A stretch of 64,000 nt of DNA from Cognaticolwellia aestuarii (GCF_002000025.1 NZ_MUZV01000006.1:186001-250000), one strand, 5' to 3'; counted from the first letter of the stretch, positions 37,731 through 47,500 are shown. Made by a program: numbers and translations. The notes: generated from the sequence alone by a model not told the origin.

Positions 37731-38018
37731 CTAATTTTGCTCTGCAAGATATTGTTCACGATTTTCCAACAGGTGTCGGCACCAATCGTAAATATCTTCA
37801 CTTTCAATTTCAGCTAAGGCATCTTGCCCTATCCACGTATCCCACACCAAAGAAAGCAAGTGCTCTAATACCTCTGGTGCAATATCTTCTTCTGCTAAGT
37901 CATAAACGGTATGATAAATCTCATTAATACGCTCAGCAATTATCTCTTCCTGACCATCCCAGTCACCTACTACGGCCTCTGAGACTAAATAATCATGAAT
38001 AACAATAAATTCTTTCAT
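37731..38018 (-). CDS. Uncharacterised small acidic protein in the msrC-proQ operon
   Basis: I do not recognise this 95-residue protein. It is very acidic (many Asp and Glu; for example WDGQEEIIAERINEIY) and predicted largely helical, with three tryptophans and no signal peptide. Its start codon overlaps the msrC stop by one base (TAATG), so the two are translationally coupled. proQ begins 20 bp after its end. The position, inserted between msrC and proQ, implies co-expression with the RNA chaperone. The function is unknown, though an acidic partner for a basic RNA-binding protein is conceivable (speculation). Confidence 0.7.
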   Translation of the reverse strand: MKEFIVIHDYLVSEAVVGDWDGQEEIIAERINEIYHTVYDLAEEDIAPEVLEHLLSLVWDTWIGQDALAEIESEDIYDWCRHLLENREQYLAEQN

Positions 38019-38494
38019 TAGTTTACCACGCCATGCTTGATCATGACATTTTCAAATAAACTAATTATTTTTTCTAACCCTGTTTGATCATCACTATCAA
38101 AGCGGTTAAAGGCCATACTATCAATATCTAATACTGCTATGACCTTACCGTTTAATGTTAACGGTAGTACTATTTCAGAATTAGTACTAGCATCGCAGGC
38201 AATATGACCGTCAAACTCATGTACATCTGCAACACGTTGCACGCTATTCTCAATAGCAGCAGTACCACAAACACCACGACCTAAAGGAATACGAATACAA
38301 GCAACTTTACCTTGAAATGGACCCAGTACAAGTTCGTCGTTCACCCTACGGTAAAATCCAACCCAATTAACCTCAGTTAATTGCTCAAACAATAAAGCAC
38401 TAACGTTTGCCATATTAGCAATAACATCAGCTTCCTCATTAATCAATGCTTCAACTTGAATATATAAGTCTCGATAAAAGGTATTTTTAGTCAT
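38018..38494 (-). CDS. msrC: Free methionine-(R)-sulfoxide reductase (GAF type)
   Basis: MsrC (YebR) reduces free methionine-R-sulfoxide and is a single GAF domain. The three redox cysteines appear as Cys66, Cys76 and Cys100, with the same spacing (10 and 24 residues) as Cys84, Cys94 and Cys118 in E. coli MsrC. Segments LSALLFEQL-like (VSALLFEQL), NWVGFYR, GPFQGKVACIRIPLGRGVCG and VLDIDS are typical. Length 158. It is the first gene of an operon with a small acidic protein, proQ and prc. A cytosolic antioxidant enzyme. Confidence 0.95.
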   Translation of the reverse strand: MTKNTFYRDLYIQVEALINEEADVIANMANVSALLFEQLTEVNWVGFYRRVNDELVLGPFQGKVACIRIPLGRGVCGTAAIENSVQRVADVHEFDGHIACDASTNSEIVLPLTLNGKVIAVLDIDSMAFNRFDSDDQTGLEKIISLFENVMIKHGVVN

Positions 38495-38807
38495 TAATAC
38501 ACGTGCCTACAATAAAACGCATAACATACCCTGATAGCAGATTAAATTAAAGCGCTATCAGTCGCAATTGGCAATTATCTGCAAATTTATTGCGCTTTAA
38601 TGGTAAATATTAACCTTAAAGCACCTTTAACACTTTTATTTTCCCTTAAATTTGCAATTAAGCTAACCTTTTAGTGCAACTCACCTTTGCTGCCTTAAAC
38701 ATCCCAAGGTGAGTTGAACTGAAACATTAATAAGATGGATGTACTCGTTAATCTTAACAATTGTGATAATCTTTTAAACTATTATAAGAACAACTGACAG
38801 CAGGCCT
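38495..38807. other. Divergent intergenic region with an 11-bp inverted repeat
   Basis: This 313-bp stretch holds the divergent promoters of msrC (minus) and the M28 peptidase gene (plus). A perfect 11-bp inverted repeat, CAACTCACCTT at 38677-38687 and its complement at 38706-38716, is separated by 18 bp. It could be an operator pair or a hairpin. No open frame was seen. Confidence 0.5.
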
Positions 38808-40253
38808 ATGTTCATGTTTATTCCATTTGCTCCCTTAAAGCGACTTTCGCTTACTCCGTCATTTAACCCTACCACTGGTAAGAGTCTCACCTTACTATGG
38901 GCATTAAGTACATTGATACCAGCATACGCTGCTAACGTTATTGTGCCCCCTAATGAACAATTAGTATTACGTGAGGTTCAACAGCAAGTTAGCGCGACAA
39001 GACTCGAAAAAGATATTACAACCTTAGTTGGATTCGGCACACGACACACCCTGTCAGATACTAAATCTGATACTCAAGGAATAGGCGCGGCTCGACGCTG
39101 GATCAAAGCAGAATTTGATAAAATTTCTGCACAATGTGGTGGCTGTTTAGAAGTCATCTATCAACAACAAACATTTTCCGGACAAAAGCGCATTCCTGAG
39201 CCAACAGAAGTCGTTAATGTTATTGCTATACAACGTGGTCAACTTGACCCAAATCGCTATATTGTTATGTCGGGTGATATCGACTCACGCGTTTCGGACC
39301 CACTTGATTATACCAGCACATCTCCAGGGGCAAATGATAATGCATCGGGTGTTGCAGGCGTTATTGAGACTGCTAGAGTACTGTCACAGCACCAGTTTGC
39401 TGGCACGATTGTTTATGCAGCATTATCGGGAGAAGAACAAGGTCTATTTGGCGGAAAAATCATGGCCGGTATTGCTAAAAAAGAAGGATGGCGCGTTGAG
39501 GCTGTGATTAATAATGACATGATCGGCAACATTTCTGGCATTAATGGCGTGATCAATAATACGACTGCAAGGGTATTTTCTGAAGGTATAAGATTTGTTG
39601 AAACAGCAGAAGAGGCACAAAAGCGTCGTTTTACCGGCGGTGAAGTCGATTCTGCTTCACGAAACGTTGCTCGATATATCGATAAAATTGCTGATCAATA
39701 TATTCCTAATCTCGACGTAATGATGGTTTATAGGTTAGATAGATTTGGCAGAGGCGGACATCATCGACCCTTTAATGCTGTTGGTTATCCTGCTGTACGT
39801 ATTATGGAAACTAACGAGCATTACGATCGTCAGCACCAAGACTTACGCACTGAGAATGGCCGAGTATTTGGTGATGTACTATCTGGAGTCGACTTTGATT
39901 TTACCGCGAAATTAACTTCATTAAATGCTGTCACCATGGCAGCTATGGCATGGGCGCCACCACCACCAGCAAAGACAGAAATTTCTGGTGCAGTAAAACC
40001 ATCAACCACCTTAAAGTGGCAACGCCCACAAGGTAAAATGGCCGAGAACTTAGCGGGTTACCGTATTCATTGGCGATTAACCACTGAGCCAACATGGACA
40101 CATAGTCAATATGTCGGTGACGTTACCGAGTTTGAACTAAAAAACATTGTCATCGACAACTATTTCTTCGGCGTTAGCAGTGTTGCTAAAGATGGCTTTG
40201 AAAGTCCAGTAGTTTTCCCTGGGCCTGCGGGATCTTTTGGTCTTTATAAATAA
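38808..40253 (+). CDS. Exported M28 family zinc aminopeptidase
   Basis: The 481-residue protein has an N-terminal signal region (hydrophobic LTLLWALSTLIPAYA, about residues 28-42). The M28 catalytic core follows, with metal-binding and catalytic motifs SGDIDSRV, GANDNASGVAG (Asp ligand) and ALSGEEQGLFGG (catalytic Glu pair). The last 90 residues resemble a fibronectin type III-like domain (LAGYRIHWRLTTEPTW ... FFGVSSVAKDG). It is likely secreted or periplasmic and removes N-terminal residues from peptides, supplying a marine heterotroph with amino acids. An internal ATG at 38814 is an alternative start with better spacing to AGG. Confidence 0.85.
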   Translation: MFMFIPFAPLKRLSLTPSFNPTTGKSLTLLWALSTLIPAYAANVIVPPNEQLVLREVQQQVSATRLEKDITTLVGFGTRHTLSDTKSDTQGIGAARRWIKAEFDKISAQCGGCLEVIYQQQTFSGQKRIPEPTEVVNVIAIQRGQLDPNRYIVMSGDIDSRVSDPLDYTSTSPGANDNASGVAGVIETARVLSQHQFAGTIVYAALSGEEQGLFGGKIMAGIAKKEGWRVEAVINNDMIGNISGINGVINNTTARVFSEGIRFVETAEEAQKRRFTGGEVDSASRNVARYIDKIADQYIPNLDVMMVYRLDRFGRGGHHRPFNAVGYPAVRIMETNEHYDRQHQDLRTENGRVFGDVLSGVDFDFTAKLTSLNAVTMAAMAWAPPPPAKTEISGAVKPSTTLKWQRPQGKMAENLAGYRIHWRLTTEPTWTHSQYVGDVTEFELKNIVIDNYFFGVSSVAKDGFESPVVFPGPAGSFGLYK

Positions 40254-40280
40254 CGCTAAACAGTAGCTATTACACTGATT

Positions 40281-40318
40281 AAAACGCGGTTGGAGATAGA
40301 GATCTCCAACCGCGTTTT
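40281..40318. terminator. Strong bidirectional terminator between the M28 gene and prpF
   Basis: A perfect 17-bp stem starting AAAACGCGGTTGGAGAT closes a 4-nt loop, with T-residues on both strands. It serves the M28 gene (plus) and the prp operon (minus), which converge here. Confidence 0.93.
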
Positions 40319-40368
40319 TACAGAGTATTATAGTTTGGGCTGATATTTTCCTAGCATTTTATAACTTG

Positions 40369-41562
40369 TTAAAATGAATTCCCAGGTATCCTAACCCAGC
40401 CTTCCATTAAAACACGTGCGCTGCGACTCATGCTAACTTTTCTTACCGTCCAGTTACCATCAATGCACTCAGCCTCTGCGCCAACCTTTAATGTACCAGA
40501 AGGGTGACCAAAAGTTACTGTACTGCTTTCACCCGAGCCCGCGGCTATATTGACCAAAGTACCGGGTATTGCTGCTGCCGTACCGATCGCTACAGCAGCA
40601 GTCCCCATCATTGCATGGTGTAACTTGCCCATAGAAAGCGCACGAACGTGTAAATCAATATCACTTTCAGCAATATCTTTTCCGCTAGAAGTTGTATATG
40701 CCTGTGCTGGTGCAACAAATGCGACTTTAGGTGTATGCTGGCGTGATACCGCTTCTGAAATATCATTAATTAAGCCCATTTTGACAGCACCATAGGCGCG
40801 TATTTTTTCAAACCTCGCCAAGGCTTGTTCATCACCATTAATCGCTTCTTGTAGCTCAGTGCCCTTGTAGCCGATGTCATCGGCATTTAAGAAAATTGTA
40901 GGAATACCTGCGCTGATCATTGTAACGCTAAAAGTGCCTACTTCTGGCACAATCAGCTCATCAATCAAGTTTCCCGTCGGAAACATCGCTTCACTTGGGT
41001 CAACGGGCGCAATAAAGTCGACTTGCACCTCAGCGGCGGGAAAAGTGACACCATCAAGCTCAAAGTCACCGGTTTCTTGAACTTGCCGTTGGCTAATAGG
41101 CACATGAGCAATAATAGTTTTACTAATATTTTTTTGCCAAATACGTACTTCGCAAATACCATTTTCCGGAATTCTGTCAGCACTCACCAATCCAGAGCTA
41201 ATTGCAAAAGAGCCAACTGCAGCGGTCAGGTTACCGCAATTGCCACTCCAATCGACAAAAGCTTTATCAATTGCAACTTGGCCAAATAAATAATCAACAT
41301 CGTGATCTACTTGTGTGGATTTAGCAAGAATAACCGTTTTGCTTGTGCTTGAGGTTGCTCCTCCCATTCCATCGGTTTGTTTACCGTAAGGATCTGGGCT
41401 ACCAATAACCCGAAGTAGCATATTGTCACGAGCATCACCAGCAATCTGACATTGTGCTGGCAATTCAGTTAAATTAAAAAAAACGCCTTTAGATGTACCA
41501 CCGCGCATATATGTTGCAGGAATTTTCACTTGAGGTAAGTGTGCTTGAGGAACAATAGACAT
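40369..41562 (-). CDS. prpF: 2-methylaconitate cis-trans isomerase PrpF
   Basis: PrpF isomerises 2-methyl-trans-aconitate, the product of AcnD, to the cis form in the methylcitrate cycle. The start of the protein, PATYMRGGTSKGVFFN, is the family signature. GGATSSTSKTVIL, DWSGNCGNLTAAVGSFAI (active-site Cys) and GESSTVTFGHPSGTL are also typical of the diaminopimelate-epimerase-like fold. Length 397 matches Shewanella PrpF. The ATG at 41562 has AGGAG at 6 nt and is preferred over the ATG at 41565. It is the last gene of the operon gntR-prpB-prpC-acnD-prpF. Confidence 0.95.
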   Translation of the reverse strand: MSIVPQAHLPQVKIPATYMRGGTSKGVFFNLTELPAQCQIAGDARDNMLLRVIGSPDPYGKQTDGMGGATSSTSKTVILAKSTQVDHDVDYLFGQVAIDKAFVDWSGNCGNLTAAVGSFAISSGLVSADRIPENGICEVRIWQKNISKTIIAHVPISQRQVQETGDFELDGVTFPAAEVQVDFIAPVDPSEAMFPTGNLIDELIVPEVGTFSVTMISAGIPTIFLNADDIGYKGTELQEAINGDEQALARFEKIRAYGAVKMGLINDISEAVSRQHTPKVAFVAPAQAYTTSSGKDIAESDIDLHVRALSMGKLHHAMMGTAAVAIGTAAAIPGTLVNIAAGSGESSTVTFGHPSGTLKVGAEAECIDGNWTVRKVSMSRSARVLMEGWVRIPGNSF

Positions 41563-41812
41563 CATTCACTCCTTAAATTAGTTAGCTGAATAAACAGCAA
41601 TAAAGCCTGCCGTGGCCAGTTGGGAGTAAATCATCCTTGATTTAGAAGGCAGCAAAATATAGCGCTCTGCTGCCGTTACTTTATAGACATAAAATCTGAG
41701 TGTTTTTCATAAGTAGAGCGTTAGCGTTTGTTCAAGGCGAAAGTACAAATCTAGTTACTGATATTAGCATCTAGGTAAACAGTTCCAACGTCGATAAAAC
41801 GCTAACTAGCAA

Positions 41813-44431
41813 TTATAAATTAGACTCCAAGAAATCATTAGCAAACTTCTGTAATACCCCTCCGGCGCTGTAAACAGAGACCTCTTCGGCGGTATCTAAA
41901 CGACACTTAACTGGAATAGTAACAACTTCACCGGACTTACGCGTCATGACGACAGACATTGCTGCCCCTGGTGATGTTGTACCTTCAACATCAAAAGTTT
42001 CAGTACCGTCAATAGTGTAAGTATGGCGAGTTTCACCTTTAATAAACTCTAGCGGTAAAACGCCCATGCCGACTAAGTTTGTCCGATGGATACGTTCAAA
42101 CCCTTCAGAAACAATCACTTCGACACCCGCTAAACGAACACCTTTAGCAGCCCAGTCACGTGAAGATCCCTGGCCATAATCAGCACCCGCAATAATAATA
42201 AGGGGTTGCTTACGTTCCATATAGGTTTCTATGGCTTCCCACATGCGTGATTGTGTGCCTTCTGGCTCTATACGTGCAAGCGAACCTTGTTTAACTTCAC
42301 CATTTTCATCGCGACACATTTCATTGAACAATTTCGGGTTAGCAAAGGTTGCGCGTTGCGCGGTTAAGTGATCACCTCGATGCGTTGCATAAGAGTTAAA
42401 ATCAGCTTCAGGTAAGCCCATTTTATGCAAGTATGCACCGGCAGCACTATTAAGTTGAATCGCATTAGAAGGCGATAAATGATCGGTTGTAATGTTATCA
42501 CCTAATACCGCTAGAGGACGCATGCCTTTCATGGTTCGAACACCGGCCAATGCACCTTCCCAATAAGGTGGGCGACGGATATAAGTACTGGTTTCATCCC
42601 AAGCATATAACGGACTTTCAGCTGGCTCAAAAGCACCTAAATCAAACATTGGCGTATAGATTTTTTTGAATTGCTCAGGCTTAACACAAGTGGCAACAAT
42701 ACGATCAATTTCTTCATCACTTGGCCAAATATCTTTTAAAGTAATGTCATTACCATTTTGATCTTGCCCTAAAATGTCTTTTTCAATATCAAAACGTATT
42801 GTACCGGCAATAGCATAAGCGACCACGAGTGGCGGTGAAGCTAAAAATGCCTGCTTAGCGTGCGGATGAATACGTCCATCAAAATTTCGGTTACCTGATA
42901 ACACGGCTGTTGAGTATAAATCACGATCAATGATTTCTTGCTGAATTTTAGGATCCAAGGCACCAGACATACCATTACACGTCGTACAAGCGTACCCGAC
43001 GATACCAAAACCTAATTTTTCCATTTCAGGTAACAGCCCTGCTTCTTCTAAATAAAGCTTGGCGACTTTTGAGCCTGGTGCAAATGATGATTTAACCCAA
43101 GGTTTGCGTACTAAACCTAACTCATTTGCACGTTTGGCAATGAGTCCTGCCGCAACAACATTACGTGGATTAGAGGTGTTGGTACATGAAGTAATAGCCG
43201 CAATAATAACAGCGCCATCAGGCATTTCACCATTCGCTTCTTGTGTCTTACAGGCCGTTAGATTTTTCGCAATATCTTTTGATGCCAGATCAGCTGTCGC
43301 TAAACGGCGATGTGGATTAGATGGACCGGCTAAGTTGCGCTCAACAGTTGATAAATCGAACTCAAGTACACGCTGATACTGTGCGTCAACTAAATCGTCC
43401 GCCCATAAACCCGTTTGCTTAGCATAAGCTTCAACTAAAGCGACCTGTTCGGGTTCACGTCCGGTGATTTTCAAGTAGTCGATAGTTTGTTGGTCGATAT
43501 AAAACATGCCTGCCGAAGCACCATATTCTGGTGTCATATTTGAAATAGTTGCGCGGTCACCAATAGTTAAACTCTCAGTGCCTTCGCCAAAGAACTCCAA
43601 ATAACTTGAAACAACTTTTTCATTACGCAAAAATTCAGTGATCGCTAAAACCATATCAGTGGCTGTGATACCTGGTTTACGTTTACCCGTTAACTTAACG
43701 CCAATAATGTTAGGCAAACGCATCATTGATGGACGGCCTAGCATAACGGTTTCAGCTTCTAAACCACCCACACCAATCGCAATAACACCTAAGGCATCAA
43801 TATGTGGAGTATGGCTATCAGTACCAACACAAGTATCAGGAAATGCTACACCATCACGTGCTTGTATAACCGGCGACATTTTCTCAAGGTTAATTTGATG
43901 CATAATGCCGTTACCAGCAGGAATAACATCAACATTTTTAAAAGCTGTCTTAGTCCATTCGATAAAATGAAAACGCTGTTCATTACGACGATCTTCAATC
44001 GAACGGTTTTTATCGAATGCTTCTGGATCAAAACCAGGCGCTTCAACCGCTAATGAATGGTCAACAATTAGTTGAGTCGGTACAACTGGATTCACCTTAG
44101 CCGGATCACCACCTTGCTCGGCAATCGCATCACGAAGACCCGCTAAATCTACCAAAGCCGTTTGGCCAAGAATGTCATGACAAACCACCCGGGCAGGATA
44201 CCAAGGAAAATCTAGGTCTTGCTTTGCTTCAATGATTTGTTTGAGAGAGTCTGTCAATGTAGCTGGCTCACAACGACGAACTAATTGTTCAGCAAGTACA
44301 CGAGACGTATAAGGTAAGGTTTTATAAGCACCGGGCTTAATCGCCTCTACCGCTTCGCGAGTATCAAAAAAATCAATTCCTACACCATTTATTTTATAAC
44401 CTGGTAAAGGTTTGCGGTAATCATAATTCAT
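41813..44431 (-). CDS. acnD: Fe/S-dependent 2-methylisocitrate dehydratase AcnD
   Basis: AcnD dehydrates 2-methylcitrate to 2-methyl-trans-aconitate, which PrpF then isomerises; this AcnD/PrpF pair replaces PrpD. The aconitase Fe-S ligands lie in ITSCTNTSNP and YACTTCNGMSG. GIMHQINLE and GADYGQGSSRDWAAKG (active-site arginine/serine region) are clear. Length 872 equals the AcnD family norm (about 865). It is 137 bp after prpC, with an inverted-repeat hairpin between them. Cytosolic. Confidence 0.95.
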   Translation of the reverse strand: MNYDYRKPLPGYKINGVGIDFFDTREAVEAIKPGAYKTLPYTSRVLAEQLVRRCEPATLTDSLKQIIEAKQDLDFPWYPARVVCHDILGQTALVDLAGLRDAIAEQGGDPAKVNPVVPTQLIVDHSLAVEAPGFDPEAFDKNRSIEDRRNEQRFHFIEWTKTAFKNVDVIPAGNGIMHQINLEKMSPVIQARDGVAFPDTCVGTDSHTPHIDALGVIAIGVGGLEAETVMLGRPSMMRLPNIIGVKLTGKRKPGITATDMVLAITEFLRNEKVVSSYLEFFGEGTESLTIGDRATISNMTPEYGASAGMFYIDQQTIDYLKITGREPEQVALVEAYAKQTGLWADDLVDAQYQRVLEFDLSTVERNLAGPSNPHRRLATADLASKDIAKNLTACKTQEANGEMPDGAVIIAAITSCTNTSNPRNVVAAGLIAKRANELGLVRKPWVKSSFAPGSKVAKLYLEEAGLLPEMEKLGFGIVGYACTTCNGMSGALDPKIQQEIIDRDLYSTAVLSGNRNFDGRIHPHAKQAFLASPPLVVAYAIAGTIRFDIEKDILGQDQNGNDITLKDIWPSDEEIDRIVATCVKPEQFKKIYTPMFDLGAFEPAESPLYAWDETSTYIRRPPYWEGALAGVRTMKGMRPLAVLGDNITTDHLSPSNAIQLNSAAGAYLHKMGLPEADFNSYATHRGDHLTAQRATFANPKLFNEMCRDENGEVKQGSLARIEPEGTQSRMWEAIETYMERKQPLIIIAGADYGQGSSRDWAAKGVRLAGVEVIVSEGFERIHRTNLVGMGVLPLEFIKGETRHTYTIDGTETFDVEGTTSPGAAMSVVMTRKSGEVVTIPVKCRLDTAEEVSVYSAGGVLQKFANDFLESNL

Positions 44432-44459
44432 AATTTATTCCACTTTCTCTGTTATACGA

Positions 44460-44493
44460 TAAAGGCGAATTTCAATAATTAAATTCGCCTTTA
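44460..44493. other. Intercistronic hairpin between prpC and acnD
   Basis: A perfect stem of 13 bp (TAAAGGCGAATTT and its complement) surrounds an 8-nt loop. It lacks a strong T-run on the minus strand, so it is more likely an RNA-stability element or a weak attenuator than a full stop, because acnD and prpF lie downstream. Confidence 0.6.
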
Positions 44494-44568
44494 TAAACAT
44501 CATTGATTCTAGACGACAATATTTACCGTTATTTACAAGTATGAAAATAGCGGTAACTGCTCGTCTTT

Positions 44569-45693
44569 TTATCTTTCTGAGATAGCAACAACCTTACGCG
44601 GCTCCGCACCTGTATAGTCAGCTGAAGGACGGATAATACGATTATTTTGTCGTTGTTCCATCACATGTGCTGCCCAACCTGTTAAACGTGAACAAACAAA
44701 AATTGGCGTAAACAACTTGGTTGGAATACCCATGTAGTTGTAGGTTGAAGCATGGAAAAAATCAGCATTACAAAACAATTTTTTCGTGTCCCACATAAAT
44801 TCTTCACAAGCGACAGAAATATCGTATAGAGATGTATCACCATTTTCGATAGCTAACTTTTCAGACCAAGCTTTGATGATGACATTACGTGGATCAGAAG
44901 TGCGATAAATTGCGTGTCCAAAGCCCATAATCTTTTCTTTACGTTCAAGCATGCCAGCCATTTGCTCTTTCGCATCTGCAGGTGATTTGAACTTTTCAAT
45001 CATATCCATCGCAGCTTCATTCGCGCCGCCATGCAGTGGACCACGTAAAGTACCAATAGCCCCGGTAATACAAGAAAACATATCAGATAATGTCGATGCA
45101 CAAACACGAGCAGTAAATGTTGAAGCGTTAAATTCATGCTCTGCATATAAAATTAATGACACATCCATGACTTTTTGATGTTGAGCTGATGGGCTTATAC
45201 CATTTAACAAACGCAAAAAGTGTCCACCTAATGATGACTCATCTGAGCTGCAATCAATTTCTATACCTTCGTGTGAAAATTTATACCAGTAACACATGAT
45301 GGCAGGAAACGCTGCCAATAAACGATTTGCGGCTTGTTGCTGTTCAGAGAAATCTTGTTCAGGCTCTAAGTTTCCTAGAAATGAACAACCGGTACGCATA
45401 ACATCCATCGGGTGAGTTTCTTTTGGAATAAGTTTGAGCACAGCTTTTAATGCGGGTGGTAAATCGCGTAAAGCAAGTAATTCTGCTTTATATGCCGCTA
45501 GCTCTGTTTCATTAGGTAATTCACCATTGAAAAGTAAGTAGGCTACTTCTTCAAAGGTCGCATTGTCAGCTAAGTCAGCAACATCATAACCACAATAAGT
45601 TAAGCCTGAGCCTGATTTACCTACTGTACATAGTGCTGTTTCGCCAGCACTTTGACCACGTAAACCTGCGCCTGATAATTTTTTATCTGTCAT
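44569..45693 (-). CDS. prpC: 2-methylcitrate synthase PrpC
   Basis: PrpC condenses propionyl-CoA with oxaloacetate, the entry to the methylcitrate cycle. It is a member of the citrate synthase family and about 374 residues long, as for PrpC (citrate synthases are longer). Active-site segments are GPLHGGANEAAMDMI (His), GFGHAIYRTSDPR (His) and the late HASTYNYMGIP, with Asp nearby. The ATG at 45693 has AGGA seven bases upstream; the adjacent ATG at 45696 is the alternative. It lies 91 bp after prpB in the operon. Confidence 0.95.
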   Translation of the reverse strand: MTDKKLSGAGLRGQSAGETALCTVGKSGSGLTYCGYDVADLADNATFEEVAYLLFNGELPNETELAAYKAELLALRDLPPALKAVLKLIPKETHPMDVMRTGCSFLGNLEPEQDFSEQQQAANRLLAAFPAIMCYWYKFSHEGIEIDCSSDESSLGGHFLRLLNGISPSAQHQKVMDVSLILYAEHEFNASTFTARVCASTLSDMFSCITGAIGTLRGPLHGGANEAAMDMIEKFKSPADAKEQMAGMLERKEKIMGFGHAIYRTSDPRNVIIKAWSEKLAIENGDTSLYDISVACEEFMWDTKKLFCNADFFHASTYNYMGIPTKLFTPIFVCSRLTGWAAHVMEQRQNNRIIRPSADYTGAEPRKVVAISER

Positions 45694-45787
45694 CATTCTT
45701 TCCTCTTACGGTTTAAGCACACAATATGTATTGATTACATTATGAGCGCTTAATATTTATTATTTTTGAATTTATTTTAGCGATTAA

Positions 45788-46678
45788 TTACTTGTTTTTA
45801 CCTTCAGAAAATAAAGCATCAAGCTTTTGTTCATAATCGTGATAGCCTAAGTAATCATACAAGTCCATACGAGTTTGCATGTTATCTATTTCAGCCTTCT
45901 GATCACCGTCTTCTAACAACGTTTTGTACACTGACTCTGCTGCTTTATTCATAGCTCGAAACGCTGATAAAGGGTAAAGCACCATCGCGCATCCCCACTC
46001 ACCTAGCTGTGCTTTATTCCACAGTTCTGTTTGACCAAATTCAGTGATATTAGCTAACACAGGCACATCAAGTGCTTCTGTGAATGCACGATAATGTGCT
46101 TGTGTTTTAACCGCTTCAGCAAAAATGCCATCGGCACCCGCAGCAGCATACGCTTTAGCACGTTCCAAGGCGGCTTCTAAGCCTTCTTGAGCAAAAGCAT
46201 CAGTTCGCGCCATAATAAAAAAATCTTTATCGGTACGTGCGTCAACCGCAGCTTTGATCCGATCAACCATTTCTTCAGTAGACACTATTTCTTTATTTGG
46301 ACGATGACCACAGCGTTTTTGTGCAACCTGATCTTCAATATGAACCGCGGCAGCACCGGCTTTTTCCATATCACGAATTGTCTTAGCGATATTGAACGCA
46401 CCACCCCAACCTGTGTCAATATCAACTAATAAAGGTAAACTTGATGCGCTAGTAATACGCTGAACATCAGCAATAACATCATTAAGTGATGTCATGCCTA
46501 AATCAGGTAAACCATAAGAAGCATTTGCAACACCGCCGCCAGATAAGTAGATAGCTTGATGGCCAAGTTGCTCAGCCATCATTGCACAATAGGCGTTAAT
46601 AGTACCTACCACTTGCAGCGGCTTATTATTTACTAAAGCTTGACGAAATTTAGCGCCTGGAGATAATGAATTAGACAT
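45788..46678 (-). CDS. prpB: Methylisocitrate lyase PrpB
   Basis: PrpB splits 2-methylisocitrate into pyruvate and succinate, the last step of the methylcitrate cycle. It belongs to the PEP mutase/isocitrate lyase family: [18 protein letters not shown] (Mg2+ ligands) and [13 protein letters not shown] with the catalytic Cys are visible. Length 296 is the norm. It follows gntR by 53 bp and is the first enzyme gene of the operon. No prpE (propionyl-CoA synthetase) is seen in this window. Confidence 0.96.
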   Translation of the reverse strand: MSNSLSPGAKFRQALVNNKPLQVVGTINAYCAMMAEQLGHQAIYLSGGGVANASYGLPDLGMTSLNDVIADVQRITSASSLPLLVDIDTGWGGAFNIAKTIRDMEKAGAAAVHIEDQVAQKRCGHRPNKEIVSTEEMVDRIKAAVDARTDKDFFIMARTDAFAQEGLEAALERAKAYAAAGADGIFAEAVKTQAHYRAFTEALDVPVLANITEFGQTELWNKAQLGEWGCAMVLYPLSAFRAMNKAAESVYKTLLEDGDQKAEIDNMQTRMDLYDYLGYHDYEQKLDALFSEGKNK

Positions 46679-46731
46679 TGCTTTATCCTTTTTTAGTCAT
46701 TTATACGTTATAAGTCATTTAAAGCTTACTG

Positions 46732-47412
46732 CTATTGTTGCAGAGCAATTTTATTTTCAATATTCTTTCTAGAGGCGGCAATATGGCGCCTCATTAATAT
46801 TTCGGCTAGTTCACCATCACGATCGGCAATGGCTTCAATAATCCGTGAATGTTCATCAAACGCTTTCGTTGCTCGCGGGCTATTCATACCAAACTGACAA
46901 CGATACATACGAACAAGGTGATAAAGTTGGCCGCATAATATATTAATTAGTTGTTGATTATGGCTACCAAGGATCACCTTATAATGAAAATCTAAGTCTC
47001 CCTCTTCTTGATAATACGATACTCCATCACGCAATGCTTTTGCGCTAGCGTGTTGTTTGAGCATCGCCTTCATTTCCATAATTTCATCTTCAGTCATATT
47101 GCTGGCTGCTTGCCGGCACGCCATGCCCTCTAGCGCTTCACGTACCACATAAATTTCGAGTAATCCAGCAATTGAGCATTCAACAACGCGTGAGCCGACA
47201 TTCGCTTTACGTTCAATTAAATGACACTTTTCCAAGCGGTTTAATGCTTCACGTAACGTTGAACGGCTTATTTGATAGTTTTTCGCTAACTCTGGCTCGC
47301 TAATTTTACTACCAGCTTTGATATTGCCATTAACAATGGCATGAAGTATTTGTTCAAACACTTTATCTGCAGTCGTTACTGCGGCTTGAGTTGTGGGGTT
47401 ATCTAACGCCAT
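46732..47412 (-). CDS. GntR/FadR-type regulator of the methylcitrate operon
   Basis: An N-terminal winged-helix DNA-binding domain (about residues 12-80, with ISEPELAKNYQISRSTLREALNRLE cited by its ends) is followed by an all-helical FCD ligand domain with conserved His residues (HYKVILGSHNQ, DEHSRIIEAI, RRHIAASR). Given its position as first gene of the prp operon, it is very probably the 2-methylcitrate/propionate-responsive regulator. The open frame begins at a GTG at 47424. I choose the ATG at 47412. Three copies of TGTCGACA lie upstream; the nearest overlaps the start region, which fits autoregulation. Confidence 0.88.
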   Translation of the reverse strand: MALDNPTTQAAVTTADKVFEQILHAIVNGNIKAGSKISEPELAKNYQISRSTLREALNRLEKCHLIERKANVGSRVVECSIAGLLEIYVVREALEGMACRQAASNMTEDEIMEMKAMLKQHASAKALRDGVSYYQEEGDLDFHYKVILGSHNQQLINILCGQLYHLVRMYRCQFGMNSPRATKAFDEHSRIIEAIADRDGELAEILMRRHIAASRKNIENKIALQQ

Positions 47413-47413
47413 A

Positions 47414-47425
47414 ATTGTCGACACT
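47414..47425. promoter_or_regulatory. Candidate GntR operator 1 (TGTCGACA)
   Basis: The palindrome TGTCGACA is at 47416-47423, within ATTGTCGACACT. It sits immediately before the chosen gntR start (47412) and covers the GTG at 47424. Binding here would block initiation of the prp operon transcript or its translation. Confidence 0.6.
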
Positions 47426-47486
47426 TTCTATAAAGATGCCCTCATGATAGCGTGATATGTTAATTAGTCAATGATAAAACCGATAT

Positions 47487-47500
47487 ATTGTCGACAATAC
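47487..47500. promoter_or_regulatory. Candidate GntR operator 2 (perfect 14-bp palindrome)
   Basis: TATTGTCGACAATA is a perfect 14-bp palindrome and the best copy of the three. Its centre is 74 bp from that of operator 1, close to seven helical turns. Confidence 0.7.

Noticed and set aside
43059-43376. Frames of over 100 codons opposite acnD and other genes
   Set aside because: All lie antisense to genes with full catalytic motifs and show no ribosome binding sites or domains.
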